From assembly GCA_005880175.1 (NCBI GenBank), contig VBJR01000316.1:1-7025 (forward strand): 7,025 bases of DNA. Direction: 5' to 3'. Made by a program: the position numbers and the translations under genes. Positions 1 through 5,855 of this stretch are shown in pieces (positions within the stretch are counted from its first letter, which is position 1; the number at the start of each line of letters is the position of its first letter). The notes under the pieces are model-generated. The model did no database searches, was not told the origin of the DNA, and saw only the letters and a list, made by a program, of their open reading frames with translations. The stretch is from Chloroflexota bacterium. GTDB taxonomy: Bacteria > Chloroflexota > Dormibacteria > Dormibacterales > Dormibacteraceae.

Positions 1-484
1 CGGGGACGCCCACGCCGATGCCCAGGACAGCGTTGGGATCCACGTCCGCGCTCGCCAGGACGGTCTCCAGGCCGGTCAGGATGCGGTCGACGATCAGGTC
101 CACGCCCTGGTTCTCCGGGTCCAGCGGGTAGTCGGCCTTGGCCCGCTCGGTCATGGTCAGGTCGAACAGCTCCACCCGGACGCGGGTCTCGCCGACGTCC
201 ACCCCGATGACGTAGCCGTAGTTGGAGTCGATCTGCAGCAACGTGCGCGGGCGCCCGCCGTCGGAGTCCACCGAGCCCGCCTCCGCCACGATCCCCTCCT
301 CGATCAGCTCGCGCGTGACGTTGCTGATCGAGGCGGGGCTCAGTCCGGTGGCCTCGCTCAGGTCCTGGCGGCTGCACGGCTGATCGAAGAACAGCGACCA
401 CAGCAGCACCGAGCGGTTGTCGCGGCGCAGGTCACGGACGGTCCATCTCCGTCGTTCCACCGGTTCAGATCTCAACCTCGACAC
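1..484 (-). CDS. ROK-family transcriptional repressor, 3' end cut by window edge
   Basis: Reading leftward, the translation has an N-terminal winged helix-turn-helix (TVRDLRRDNRSVLLW, then SRQDLSEATGLSPASISNVTR, which is the recognition-helix region), then a GGRPRTLLQI linker, and then the start of a ROK/actin-like ATPase fold (YGYVIGVDVGETRVRVELFD, later GIGVGVPG). This is the classic architecture of NagC/XylR-type sugar-responsive repressors. Only about 160 residues are inside the window; the sugar-binding and zinc-binding parts lie beyond base 1. I chose the GTG at 484 because GGGAG sits 5 bases upstream. A GTG at 460 would also keep the whole HTH but has a poorer ribosome site. It is divergent from a secreted carbohydrate-binding-type gene, so it probably represses that gene and itself through the inverted repeat in between (inference). 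The family call is secure; the effector is unknown. Confidence 0.9.
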   Translation of the reverse strand, partial: MSRLRSEPVERRRWTVRDLRRDNRSVLLWSLFFDQPCSRQDLSEATGLSPASISNVTRELIEEGIVAEAGSVDSDGGRPRTLLQIDSNYGYVIGVDVGETRVRVELFDLTMTERAKADYPLDPENQGVDLIVDRILTGLETVLASADVDPNAVLGIGVGVP

Positions 485-496
485 CCGGGCTCCCGA

Positions 497-529
497 ATAT
501 AAGGCTACGATATTAACTAAGCCTTATAT
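497..529. promoter_or_regulatory. Perfect 10-bp inverted repeat, candidate ROK operator
   Basis: ATATAAGGCT at 497-506 is exactly mirrored by AGCCTTATAT at 520-529, separated by 13 AT-rich bases. It sits in the divergent gap between the ROK repressor and the Fn3/CBM gene, in an AT-rich patch that stands out from the GC-rich surroundings. Divergent promoters for both genes must lie here, so a protein bound at this site could block both. The spacer contains TTAACTAA, which resembles half-sites of XylR-type ROK operators. The repeat is seen directly; the operator role is inferred. Confidence 0.7.
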
Positions 530-575
530 CAAGGTCTACGCGGAAGCTCGGTTTCAGCCTTGACAGGAGCTGCAT

Positions 576-1736
576 ATGGCAAGACTGTTCCGTTCCGACC
601 GCCGCCCGTCACGCATCCTGATGGCCCTGGCCGCCCTCGGGTCCCTGTGTGCGGCCGCCGGTTTCCAGCTCACCGCGTTCGCGGCGACGGCGCCGCCGGC
701 CCCGGCCAGCCTGGACCTGCACGCCGGCTACGACACGTCGATCACGCTCTCCTGGCCGGCCAGCGCCGGCGCGAGCAGCTATGACGTCTACCGTGGTACG
801 AGCGCCGGTGGGGAAGGCAGCACGCCGTACACCACCACGACGAGCACGACGTTCAAGGACGCGGGTCTCGGGACCACGCCCACCTACTTCTACCAGGTGA
901 GCGCGGTCAACTCCGGCGGCCAGTCGGCGCGCACCGCCGAGGACGCGTCGAAGACGCCGCCGCCGGCGATCACGGGCGGCAGCGGGGCCGGGGTGGCCTC
1001 CGGCAGCAGCCTGGTCTTCTACTGCAAGGACGCCCAGCTCGCCGGGTTCGACTGGTTCCAGACGCTGACCGGCTGGTTCCCCCAGGTGCTCGGCTCCTCG
1101 GGCTCGACCTCGCCGAACCAGCGGGTCGTGGACATGGCGTACTCGACGCAGGGCACGATGACGTTCCTGAACGTCAGGGTGCCGAGCAGCGGCCTGTACA
1201 CGGTGGACTGGCGCTACGCCTTCCAGGGCGGGCTGTTCCCGGGCGTCACGAACCGGCAGATGGGCCTCGCGGTCAACGGCGCCGTCGTGACCAGGACGGA
1301 GCGGTTCCCGATCACCGGCAGCTTCGACACGTACCAGCACTCGTTCCTGCAGGTGCACCTGAACGCGGGGGTGAACACCGTCAGCATGCTGGCGGTCTCC
1401 GATCACGGGCTCTCGCGCGTGGACCAGCTGACGGTCACCCCGGCGACGGCGTCGGTCCCGAGCGGTCCGACGAACCTGACCGTGACCGCCGGGAAGGGCA
1501 CGGTGACGCTGCGCTGGGCCGCCAGCGCCAGCGGCGGCCCGACGTCGTACAGCGTCTACCGCGGCACGAAGTCGGACGGCGAGGCCGTCGCGGCGGCCGC
1601 GACCGTCGGCGGCGCGACGACCACGTTCACCGACACGGGCCTCACGAGCGGGCACACGTACTACTACAACGTCGCGGCGAACAACGCGGTCGGCGTCTCA
1701 CCGGACTCGAACGAGATCGCGGTGACGGTGCTGTAG
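576..1736 (+). CDS. Secreted Fn3-CBM-Fn3 protein, no catalytic domain
   Basis: 386 residues. The ATG is preceded by AGGAG 6 bases upstream (565-569). A basic N-terminus, a hydrophobic stretch (about 13-31) and an AFA-AT cut site near residue 36 form a Sec signal peptide. Residues about 40-128 are a fibronectin type III domain (SITLSWPASAGASSYDVYRG ... YFYQVSAVNSGG) and about 296-386 a second, very similar one. Between them, about 145-290 reads as a CBM6/CBM35-like beta-sandwich: SGLYTVDWRYA, LAVNG, then LNAGVNTVSML and VDQLTV, the usual end of that fold. No hydrolase, lyase or esterase domain is visible, so it is probably an extracellular carbohydrate-binding protein or a partner of enzymes encoded elsewhere. 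The divergent ROK regulator fits sugar-linked control. The Fn3 calls are firm; the CBM family number is tentative. Confidence 0.88.
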   Translation: MARLFRSDRRPSRILMALAALGSLCAAAGFQLTAFAATAPPAPASLDLHAGYDTSITLSWPASAGASSYDVYRGTSAGGEGSTPYTTTTSTTFKDAGLGTTPTYFYQVSAVNSGGQSARTAEDASKTPPPAITGGSGAGVASGSSLVFYCKDAQLAGFDWFQTLTGWFPQVLGSSGSTSPNQRVVDMAYSTQGTMTFLNVRVPSSGLYTVDWRYAFQGGLFPGVTNRQMGLAVNGAVVTRTERFPITGSFDTYQHSFLQVHLNAGVNTVSMLAVSDHGLSRVDQLTVTPATASVPSGPTNLTVTAGKGTVTLRWAASASGGPTSYSVYRGTKSDGEAVAAAATVGGATTTFTDTGLTSGHTYYYNVAANNAVGVSPDSNEIAVTVL

Positions 1737-1747
1737 CCCCACGGAGG

Positions 1748-1794
1748 CGCCAGCGACACTGCCGGCTGGCGTCGGAGGCCGCCCGCTCGGGCGG
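1748..1794 (+). terminator. Two tandem GC-rich hairpins after the Fn3/CBM gene
   Basis: CGCCAGC (1748-1754) pairs with GCTGGCG (1765-1771) around a 10-base loop. Immediately after, CCGCCC (1779-1784) pairs with GGGCGG (1789-1794) around a 4-base loop. They lie 11 bases beyond the stop codon. There is no T tract, which is common for actinomycete terminators. They may also stop the converging minus-strand gene. The pairing is seen; the terminator role is inferred. The remainder of the gap to 1894 is C-rich and I see no gene in it. Confidence 0.5.
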
Positions 1795-1894
1795 GAAAGG
1801 GCGATGCCGGCCGGCCCGGCACCCGGCACCCCCGCCCCCCAGACCGCACGTGGGGTCCGCATGTACGAATTGCGCGACTCCTCCGTGGGCGGGT

Positions 1895-2356
1895 CTAGCG
1901 GTCGCTTCCGGGCCCGCGCTCGGCCCCGTCCGCGCCCGTCGACCCGGGCTCCGGCCGGGTCGCGGCGCGGAAGGCCCGAACCAGCCGTGCCGTCTGCCGG
2001 ATCGTCGCCTGCCCCTCGCGGGTCCGGGCGAAGGCCGACACGGCCTCGCCGGCGCGGCGGCCGGCGGCCACCTCGATCGGAACCTGCGGCGCGGGCGGGT
2101 GCGCCTCGTCCGACCCGCCGTCCGCGGGCGACGACGCCTTGCGGCCAACCCAGGCGCTGGTGCCGAAGACGACGAGCAGGCCCACGGCCAGCGGCGCCGC
2201 CAGGATGGATCCCAGCTGGCCCGCCGCGTACCACCAGTCGGGGCCGAGGACGAACCCCAGCGCCACGCCGGCGCACTCCAGCCCGATGACGGCCAGGATC
2301 GCGAACCACAGCCACCGGACGGGCCGGGGCAGCCGCCGCAGAAAACCGCGCCTCAC
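1895..2356 (-). CDS. Small two-TM membrane protein, unknown function
   Basis: 153 residues, starting at GTG with a GGTGAG stretch about 8 bases upstream. The N-terminus is strongly basic (MRRGFLRRLPRPVR), followed by two hydrophobic helices at about 14-37 (WLWFAILAVIGLECAGVALGFVL) and 44-68 (AAGQLGSILAAPLAVGLLVVFGT). The rest (about 72-153) is a hydrophilic tail rich in Ala, Arg, Glu and Pro, probably cytoplasmic by the positive-inside rule. No family is recognised. A TACGCT sequence on the minus strand at 2389-2384 fits a -10 element and would give a very short leader. The gene converges on the Fn3/CBM gene and is divergent from the operon starting at 2500. Clear membrane helices and a clean stop make it more credible than the overlapping frames. 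Confidence 0.7.
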   Translation of the reverse strand: MRRGFLRRLPRPVRWLWFAILAVIGLECAGVALGFVLGPDWWYAAGQLGSILAAPLAVGLLVVFGTSAWVGRKASSPADGGSDEAHPPAPQVPIEVAAGRRAGEAVSAFARTREGQATIRQTARLVRAFRAATRPEPGSTGADGAERGPGSDR

Positions 2357-2424
2357 TGATCGCTCACCATCGTCTCAGGCACCAGCGTAGCCGAGGGCCG
2401 CGGGGCGCAGCCGGCCGATTCCGG

Positions 2425-2462
2425 TTGTCCGGGTCACTTGTCAGTGCGTTGTCAGGGTTGTC
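2425..2462 (+). promoter_or_regulatory. Four TTGTC repeats upstream of the operon
   Basis: TTGTC occurs at 2425, 2438, 2449 and 2458, with start-to-start spacings of 13, 11 and 9 bases. The second copy lies within CACT-TGTC-AGTG, a small inverted repeat at 2435-2446. The cluster lies directly upstream of the candidate -10 at 2488 and ahead of the first gene of the operon, so it may hold -35 elements or activator/repressor sites. The repeats are seen; a regulatory role is inferred. Confidence 0.45.
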
Positions 2463-2464
2463 GG

Positions 2465-2500
2465 TGGACCCCGCCCCCCACCCCGTCTACAACACTCGCA
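2465..2500 (+). promoter_or_regulatory. Candidate promoter giving a leaderless transcript
   Basis: TACAAC at 2488-2493 resembles an actinomycete -10 box and ends 6 bases before the ATG at 2500, the spacing expected if transcription starts on the A of the start codon. TGGACC at 2465-2470 lies 17 bases upstream and could act as a weak -35. There is no Shine-Dalgarno sequence before this ATG. Leaderless mRNAs are common in actinobacteria, so this is plausible but unproven. Confidence 0.45.
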
Positions 2501-2919
2501 TGCCAGGCGATGTTTCCTTCAGCGGCGCTGGCTACGAGCGGGTCGGCAGCGAGGTGACCTGCGTGATCACGCGCTTCCAGCTCCGTTCCGTGTGGGATCT
2601 CCTGCGACTGCATCGCCTGTACCGCCAGGTCCGCCGCGACGCGCGGCAGCGCTGCTCGGGCCTTCTCCACGCGGGATTCCTGGTCGAGGGCCCGCGCACC
2701 TTCTACTCGTTCACGCTGTGGCGGGACGACGCGGCGATCCTGGAGTTCGGCACGGTCGTCCAGTCCCATATCCGCATCGCCGGCCGCGGCCTCCGGGCGA
2801 CGTTCCGGGCCGACGTCGAGCGGCCGGAGATCTGGTCCACGCAGTGGAAGCTGACCGCCGTCAGCGAGAACCTCAACTGGGAGGAGGTGGACGTGCGCTC
2901 GCTGGTGACGACGCCATGA
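2500..2919 (+). CDS. Small protein resembling the dimeric alpha/beta-barrel monooxygenase-like fold
   Basis: 139 residues from the ATG at 2500. An upstream TTG at 2425 is in frame, but it lies inside the TTGTC repeat cluster and would add a low-complexity leader, so I prefer 2500. The protein is cytoplasmic, with no signal peptide or TM helix. The pattern VTCVITRFQLRSVWDLLRLHRLYR, then GLLHAGFLVEGPRTFYSFTLWRDDAAILEF, then HIRIAGR, looks like the ferredoxin-like fold of antibiotic-biosynthesis-monooxygenase or CrtA-like proteins, where FTLWRD precedes the second helix. The C-terminal part (WSTQWKLTAVSENLNW) is Trp-rich. It is the first gene of the operon and its stop overlaps the next start (ATGA at 2916-2919), so it is translationally coupled to the MauE-like gene. 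It could modify the Cys-rich product, or be a binding or sensor protein. The fold call is moderate; the function is unknown. Confidence 0.72.
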   Translation: MPGDVSFSGAGYERVGSEVTCVITRFQLRSVWDLLRLHRLYRQVRRDARQRCSGLLHAGFLVEGPRTFYSFTLWRDDAAILEFGTVVQSHIRIAGRGLRATFRADVERPEIWSTQWKLTAVSENLNWEEVDVRSLVTTP

Positions 2920-3497
2920 ACCTGGACGCCGCGCGGCTCGTCCTGCAGCTCGCGCTGGGAGGCGTCTTCCTGGTCTCCAGCCTCGGCAAGGCGCTCCGCC
3001 CGATGGCCTCCCTGCGCGGCGTGGCGGAGTACGAGCTGCTTCCCGTCCCCCTGGCCTACGCGTTCGGAGCCGTGCTGATCCCGGCCGAGGCGTTCGTGGC
3101 CGTGGCCCTGCTGGGCGGGTTCGCGCTCGGCGTCGCCCTGCCGCTGGCGACGGGTCTCCTGCTCCTCTTCGCGGCCGCGGTCGCGATCAACCTGCGCCGC
3201 CACCGAGACATGCTGTGTCACTGCTTCGGGAGCCTGGGCGAGGAACGGCTCTCGGTGCGGTCGCTCGTCCAGCTCGCCCTCCTGATCGGGATGGCGCTGA
3301 CCGTCTGGAGCGGCGGCGGCCAGGCCCTCCGCCTCCTGGCCAGCCCCGACGACGTCGTGGCCGCCGGGGCGACGGCGCTGGCCTGCGTGATGGCCGGGCT
3401 GTGGCTGCTCCACGCGGACGAGGTCGTGCGCCTCTATCGCAAGGGCTGCAAGACGTGCACCCGCCGGGCCGGCGCCACGGGATCGCGGGCGGCATGA
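2916..3497 (+). CDS. MauE/DoxX-type redox-associated membrane protein
   Basis: 193 residues. The start ATG overlaps the previous stop (ATGA). Four hydrophobic helices are visible, at about 5-23, 43-66, 71-93 and 115-131, with a further one at 147-166, as in the MauE family. The N-terminal segment LVLQLALGGVFLVSSLGKALRP and the CHCFG motif at 101-105 followed by LSVRSLVQLALL are family hallmarks. A second cysteine pair, CKTC, lies near the C-terminus (178-181). In methylamine utilisation clusters MauE is needed with MauD to form the disulfide-rich small subunit of methylamine dehydrogenase. More widely, DoxX/VKOR-like membrane proteins pass electrons from thioredoxin-fold partners to quinones. 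Here it is directly coupled to a MauD-like gene and upstream of a 14-Cys exported protein, which fits supplying oxidising power to that substrate (inference). Family call strong; substrate unproven. Confidence 0.88.
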   Translation: MNLDAARLVLQLALGGVFLVSSLGKALRPMASLRGVAEYELLPVPLAYAFGAVLIPAEAFVAVALLGGFALGVALPLATGLLLLFAAAVAINLRRHRDMLCHCFGSLGEERLSVRSLVQLALLIGMALTVWSGGGQALRLLASPDDVVAAGATALACVMAGLWLLHADEVVRLYRKGCKTCTRRAGATGSRAA

Positions 3498-4075
3498 GCG
3501 TCCCCCTGCTGCCCGCGTTCGTCCTGCTCTGGGTCGTGGTGCTCTTCGAGGGTCTGGTCATCCTCGGCCTGCTCCGCACCCTCCGCGAGCTCCAGGTCGC
3601 CGTCGAGAGCGGCCGGATCCCCCAGCGGCTGCCCGTGGGTGCCCAGGCTCCGGCGTTCACGGGCACGGACGTGCGAACCGGGGCCGAGATCGACAGCTCG
3701 CGGCTGTTCGGGCGCGAGCTGGTGATCCTGTTCCTGTCCGAGGGCTGCGCGTTCTGCCGGCGCCTCGCCGACGGCACGCGGCAGGTCCCCGCCGAGCCGG
3801 GACAGACCCGGATCGCGGTGTGCCAGGGCGGCGCCCGGGAGGCCAACGCCTTCGCGGGGCTGCTGGCCGGCGACATCGCCGTGCTCGCCGATCCGGACGG
3901 GACGGTGCTGTCGTCGTTCTCGATCAGCGGCACGCCGGCCGCCGTGGTGGTGGACGAGACGGGACGGGTGAGCGGATCGGGCGGGCCCCGCCACTCCGGT
4001 GAGCTGGCCGCGCTCGTCTCGACGGCCCGGGAGTCGATGGCCGGCGGCGACCAGCCGCTGCCGGCGGTCACCTGA
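3494..4075 (+). CDS. MauD-type membrane-anchored thioredoxin-fold protein with CxxC
   Basis: 193 residues; the ATG overlaps the MauE-like stop (ATGA at 3494-3497). One N-terminal helix (about 5-27, PLLPAFVLLWVVVLFEGLVILGLL) anchors the protein, leaving the rest outside the membrane. Then come LPVGAQAPAF (the usual TlpA/AhpC start of the fold), the active site CAFC at 85-88 in LFLSEGCAFCRRL, and the cis-proline loop GTPAAVVVD (Pro148). Two more signals, VAVC at about 107-110 and VLADPDGTV at 130-138, match MauD/TlpA proteins. Its length is normal for MauD. The likely role is disulfide formation or shuffling in an exported substrate, with the MauE-like protein as its redox partner. The best substrate candidate is the Cys-rich protein at 5488. 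Confidence 0.88.
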   Translation: MSVPLLPAFVLLWVVVLFEGLVILGLLRTLRELQVAVESGRIPQRLPVGAQAPAFTGTDVRTGAEIDSSRLFGRELVILFLSEGCAFCRRLADGTRQVPAEPGQTRIAVCQGGAREANAFAGLLAGDIAVLADPDGTVLSSFSISGTPAAVVVDETGRVSGSGGPRHSGELAALVSTARESMAGGDQPLPAVT

Positions 4076-4088
4076 CGAGGAGGTTCCG

Positions 4089-4256
4089 ATGGACACCACG
4101 GTCGCGGCGGTTGGCTCGGACCGGCTCCGGCTGGCGAGCTATCTCGTGGTGGCCACGGCGCTCGTGGCCGCCGCCGGCGCCGGTGCGGTCGACCTGCGGC
4201 TCGGCCTCCTGCCCCTGGCCGCCCTGCTCGGCTGGAGCCACCTCCGCAGCATTTGA
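4089..4256 (+). CDS. 55-residue small membrane peptide
   Basis: Starts at ATG with a strong GAGGAGG at 4077-4083, 13 bases after the MauD-like stop. The sequence has a short polar N-terminus, a helix at about 15-34 (LASYLVVATALVAAAGAGAV) and a second at about 36-50 (LRLGLLPLAALLGWSHL), so it is probably a hairpin membrane peptide. No family is recognised. The strong ribosome site and its place inside the operon support a real gene. It might be a small subunit or stabiliser of the MauE/multi-pass membrane complex, or an immunity-type peptide; both are guesses. Confidence 0.7.
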   Translation: MDTTVAAVGSDRLRLASYLVVATALVAAAGAGAVDLRLGLLPLAALLGWSHLRSI

Positions 4257-4289
4257 GGGCAGTCGCTCATCGGAGCGCTGACGCCCCTC

Positions 4290-4880
4290 GTGAAGGTGGC
4301 ACGCGATTGGAGGACGTGGCTGGCGGCGGTGTCCGTGTACACGCTGACGGGGCTCGGGGTGACGCTCGCGATCGGCGCTGGCATCGGTGAGCTGGGCCAG
4401 GTCGCGGGGCAGGCGGGGCGGCTGACGCTCGGGCTGGCGGTCTGCCTCGTGGTCGCGCTCGTGCTGGCCGCCCGGGAGCTGGGGGTCCTGCGCTTCCGGC
4501 TGCCCGAGCGCCCGCTCCAGACCGAGAAGGTCTGGATGCACCAGTTCGGCCCGCTCGGGGCCGCGACGCTGTGGGGGCTGCACCTCAGCCTCGGCTTCTT
4601 CACCCGGATCAACTACGGCGGGTTCTGGCTGCTGACGCTGCTCGCCTTCGCGCTGGGAAGCCCGGGCCTGGGGGCCCTGCTGATGGCCGGCCACTGGATC
4701 GGGAAGGCGCTCCCGGTCTGGGTCGCGCCGCTGGCCCTGCGCAGGTCGGCCGACGGCAGCGAGGTGGTCGGGGTATGGGAGACCGACGCCCGCCACTACC
4801 GGCGGGTCCAGGCGGTTGGCCTCGGGGCGACGGCGCTCGTGATCGCCGTCTGGCTCGCGGTCCTCGCGGCCGGGGCATGA
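4290..4880 (+). CDS. Multi-pass membrane protein, possibly CcdA/MauF-like
   Basis: 196 residues from GTG at 4290. No good ribosome site is visible, and a GTG at 4296 is an alternative. Five to six hydrophobic helices lie at about 10-31, 43-62, 85-106, 109-126, 128-148 and 172-194. The stretch LGAATLWGLHLSLGFFTRI, then LAFALGSPGLGALLMAGHWIGKALPV, recalls the glycine/proline-rich helices of CcdA/DsbD-type transmembrane electron carriers. Those normally have conserved membrane cysteines, whereas only one Cys is seen here (in LAVCLVV), so any electron-carrying role would be unusual. MauF, a CcdA-like protein, accompanies MauE and MauD in methylamine clusters, so the position fits a MauF analogue. 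A clear membrane protein in the operon; the family call is weak. Confidence 0.75.
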   Translation: MKVARDWRTWLAAVSVYTLTGLGVTLAIGAGIGELGQVAGQAGRLTLGLAVCLVVALVLAARELGVLRFRLPERPLQTEKVWMHQFGPLGAATLWGLHLSLGFFTRINYGGFWLLTLLAFALGSPGLGALLMAGHWIGKALPVWVAPLALRRSADGSEVVGVWETDARHYRRVQAVGLGATALVIAVWLAVLAAGA

Positions 4881-5434
4881 GCGGCGTGGGGCGCATCGTG
4901 CTCGACGTCGGGCTCGCGGCGATCTGGGCGCTGGTGATGGTGCAGACCGTCGTGCTGCTGGGTCTGCTGCGGCGGACCGTGCGGCTCAAGACGGAGCTGT
5001 ACGCCGCCATGCCCGAGGTGACGAAGCACGATCGCCTGTCCGGCGGCACGCTCGTCGAGTTCGAGGCTCCCGAGCTGGCGACCGGGGCCACGGTGCGCTC
5101 GGCCGACCTCCGCGGCGCGCCCACCGCCCTGCTGTTCCTGACGGCGGAGAGCGGCGGGACGCCGGCCGACTGGCTCCTCGACACCATCGCCGGGATCCGC
5201 CACCGGTCCGAGGGGCGGCTGCTCGTGTTCTGTGAGGGAAGCGACGCCGCCTGCTCCGAGCTGTCGCGACTGATGGGTCCGGAAGTGTCGGTCCTCCTCG
5301 ACAGGAAAGGCAGGGTTCGCGGGCAGTTCCTCGTCACCACCACCCCGGCCGCCGTGCTGCTGGACAGCGATGCCCGCGTCGCTCAGTACGGGATGCCGGA
5401 GCACGTTCCCGATTGGGAGGAGGAGGTCGTTTGA
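4877..5434 (+). CDS. MauD-like thioredoxin-fold protein lacking the CxxC
   Basis: 185 residues; the ATG overlaps the previous stop (ATGA at 4877-4880). It shares the layout of the CAFC protein at 3494: an N-terminal anchor helix (8-31, VLDVGLAAIWALVMVQTVVLLGLL), a thioredoxin/TlpA fold, and the cis-proline loop TTPAAVLLD (Pro157). Where the CxxC should be it reads LLFLTAESGGTPADWL (86-100), so both active-site cysteines are gone. Two cysteines remain further on (119 and 126, FCEGSDAACSEL), as does VLLDRKGRV, matching the usual ADPDG loop. It is therefore probably not a thiol oxidoreductase itself. It may hold the substrate, act as a chaperone, or pair with the CAFC paralogue. The retained fold and normal length argue against a decaying pseudogene. 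Confidence 0.82.
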   Translation: MSGVGRIVLDVGLAAIWALVMVQTVVLLGLLRRTVRLKTELYAAMPEVTKHDRLSGGTLVEFEAPELATGATVRSADLRGAPTALLFLTAESGGTPADWLLDTIAGIRHRSEGRLLVFCEGSDAACSELSRLMGPEVSVLLDRKGRVRGQFLVTTTPAAVLLDSDARVAQYGMPEHVPDWEEEVV

Positions 5435-5487
5435 GCCGAGACAGTCGCGAACGCCCGGCAGCGCCGCTCATCCGCTGAGGAGGTCAC

Positions 5488-5841
5488 ATGAGTCACGACG
5501 TAGACGACCGCTCGCCCGTGCTCTCTCTGGTGGAGCGCATGGGGCGGCGCGGGTTCATGCGCAAGCTCTCCGTCGCCGCCGTAGGCCTCGCGACCGCGCT
5601 CGCGGGGCTGCCGCAGGCGGCACAGGCCGCGTCGGCACCGCTGGCGGCCAGCTGCTGCAGCCTCTGCAGCGGCTCGACCAACTGCTCCGGCAGGTGCTGC
5701 TGGTCGTGGGGATGCTGCGGCGCCCGCGGGACCTTCGCGCGGATCTGCAAGGAGTGCTACAGCGCAACCTCGTGCGCCGGTGACGGCTGCGGCAACGGCT
5801 GGCGGTGCTCGCAGATGATCACTACCGGCGTCCGCTGCTAG
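5488..5841 (+). CDS. Tat-exported protein with 14 cysteines in its last 62 residues
   Basis: 117 residues; the ATG follows GAGGAGG at 5477-5483. The N-terminus holds a twin-arginine signal (R20-R21-G-F-M-R-K), then a hydrophobic core (about 27-41) and an AQA cut site near 47. After that come Cys 56, 57, 60, 66, 70, 71, 76, 77, 87, 90, 96, 101, 107 and 117, an even number that could form seven disulfides, plus Trp 72, 74 and 105. The methylamine dehydrogenase small subunit (MauA) is also Tat-exported, disulfide-rich and matured by MauE/MauD, but this protein is shorter, its Cys spacing is different, and no large subunit is nearby. The tail GCGNGWRC resembles, as I recall it, the end of the myxobacterial peptide bacteriocin fulvocin C. 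It is the likely client of the upstream genes. Its activity is unknown. Confidence 0.82.
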   Translation: MSHDVDDRSPVLSLVERMGRRGFMRKLSVAAVGLATALAGLPQAAQAASAPLAASCCSLCSGSTNCSGRCCWSWGCCGARGTFARICKECYSATSCAGDGCGNGWRCSQMITTGVRC

Positions 5842-5843
5842 CT

Positions 5844-5850
5844 GGAGGAA
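5844..5850 (+). promoter_or_regulatory. Strong ribosome binding site fixing the start of the PG-binding gene
   Basis: GGAGGAA lies 5-7 bases before the ATG at 5856 and 2 bases after the stop of the Cys-rich gene. This favours 5856 over an upstream in-frame ATG at 5805, which lies inside the Cys-rich gene and would place 17 polar residues ahead of the signal peptide. Confidence 0.75.
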
Positions 5851-5855
5851 CGAAC

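Noticed and set aside
609..1655. Long open frame on the minus strand opposite the Fn3/CBM gene
   Set aside because: It is very rich in Arg, Ala and Gly with no domain signature, which is typical of an antisense shadow in GC-rich DNA. The plus-strand frame has a signal peptide, recognised domains and a good ribosome site.
1804..2359. Plus-strand open frames opposite the small membrane protein at 1895-2356
   Set aside because: They are Arg/Pro-rich with no hydrophobic or domain pattern, whereas the minus-strand product has two clear membrane helices.
2425..2499. Extended TTG start for the first operon gene
   Set aside because: The added 25 residues look like a translated promoter region containing the TTGTC repeats, and the ATG at 2500 has a well-placed -10-like box for leaderless translation.
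3187..4071. Long minus-strand open frame opposite the MauE/MauD genes
   Set aside because: Its product is a low-complexity Ser/Arg/Pro sequence; the plus strand encodes recognised families with coupled starts.
4264..4277. Small hairpin CGCTC-atcg-GAGCG between the 55-residue gene and the multi-pass membrane gene
   Set aside because: Only five pairs, inside an operon, with no T tract; too weak to call a terminator or a regulatory element.
5488..5841. Calling the Cys-rich protein a methylamine dehydrogenase small subunit
   Set aside because: It shares Tat export and high Cys content, but it is shorter, its Cys spacing does not match MauA, and no large subunit or MauG is present in the window.
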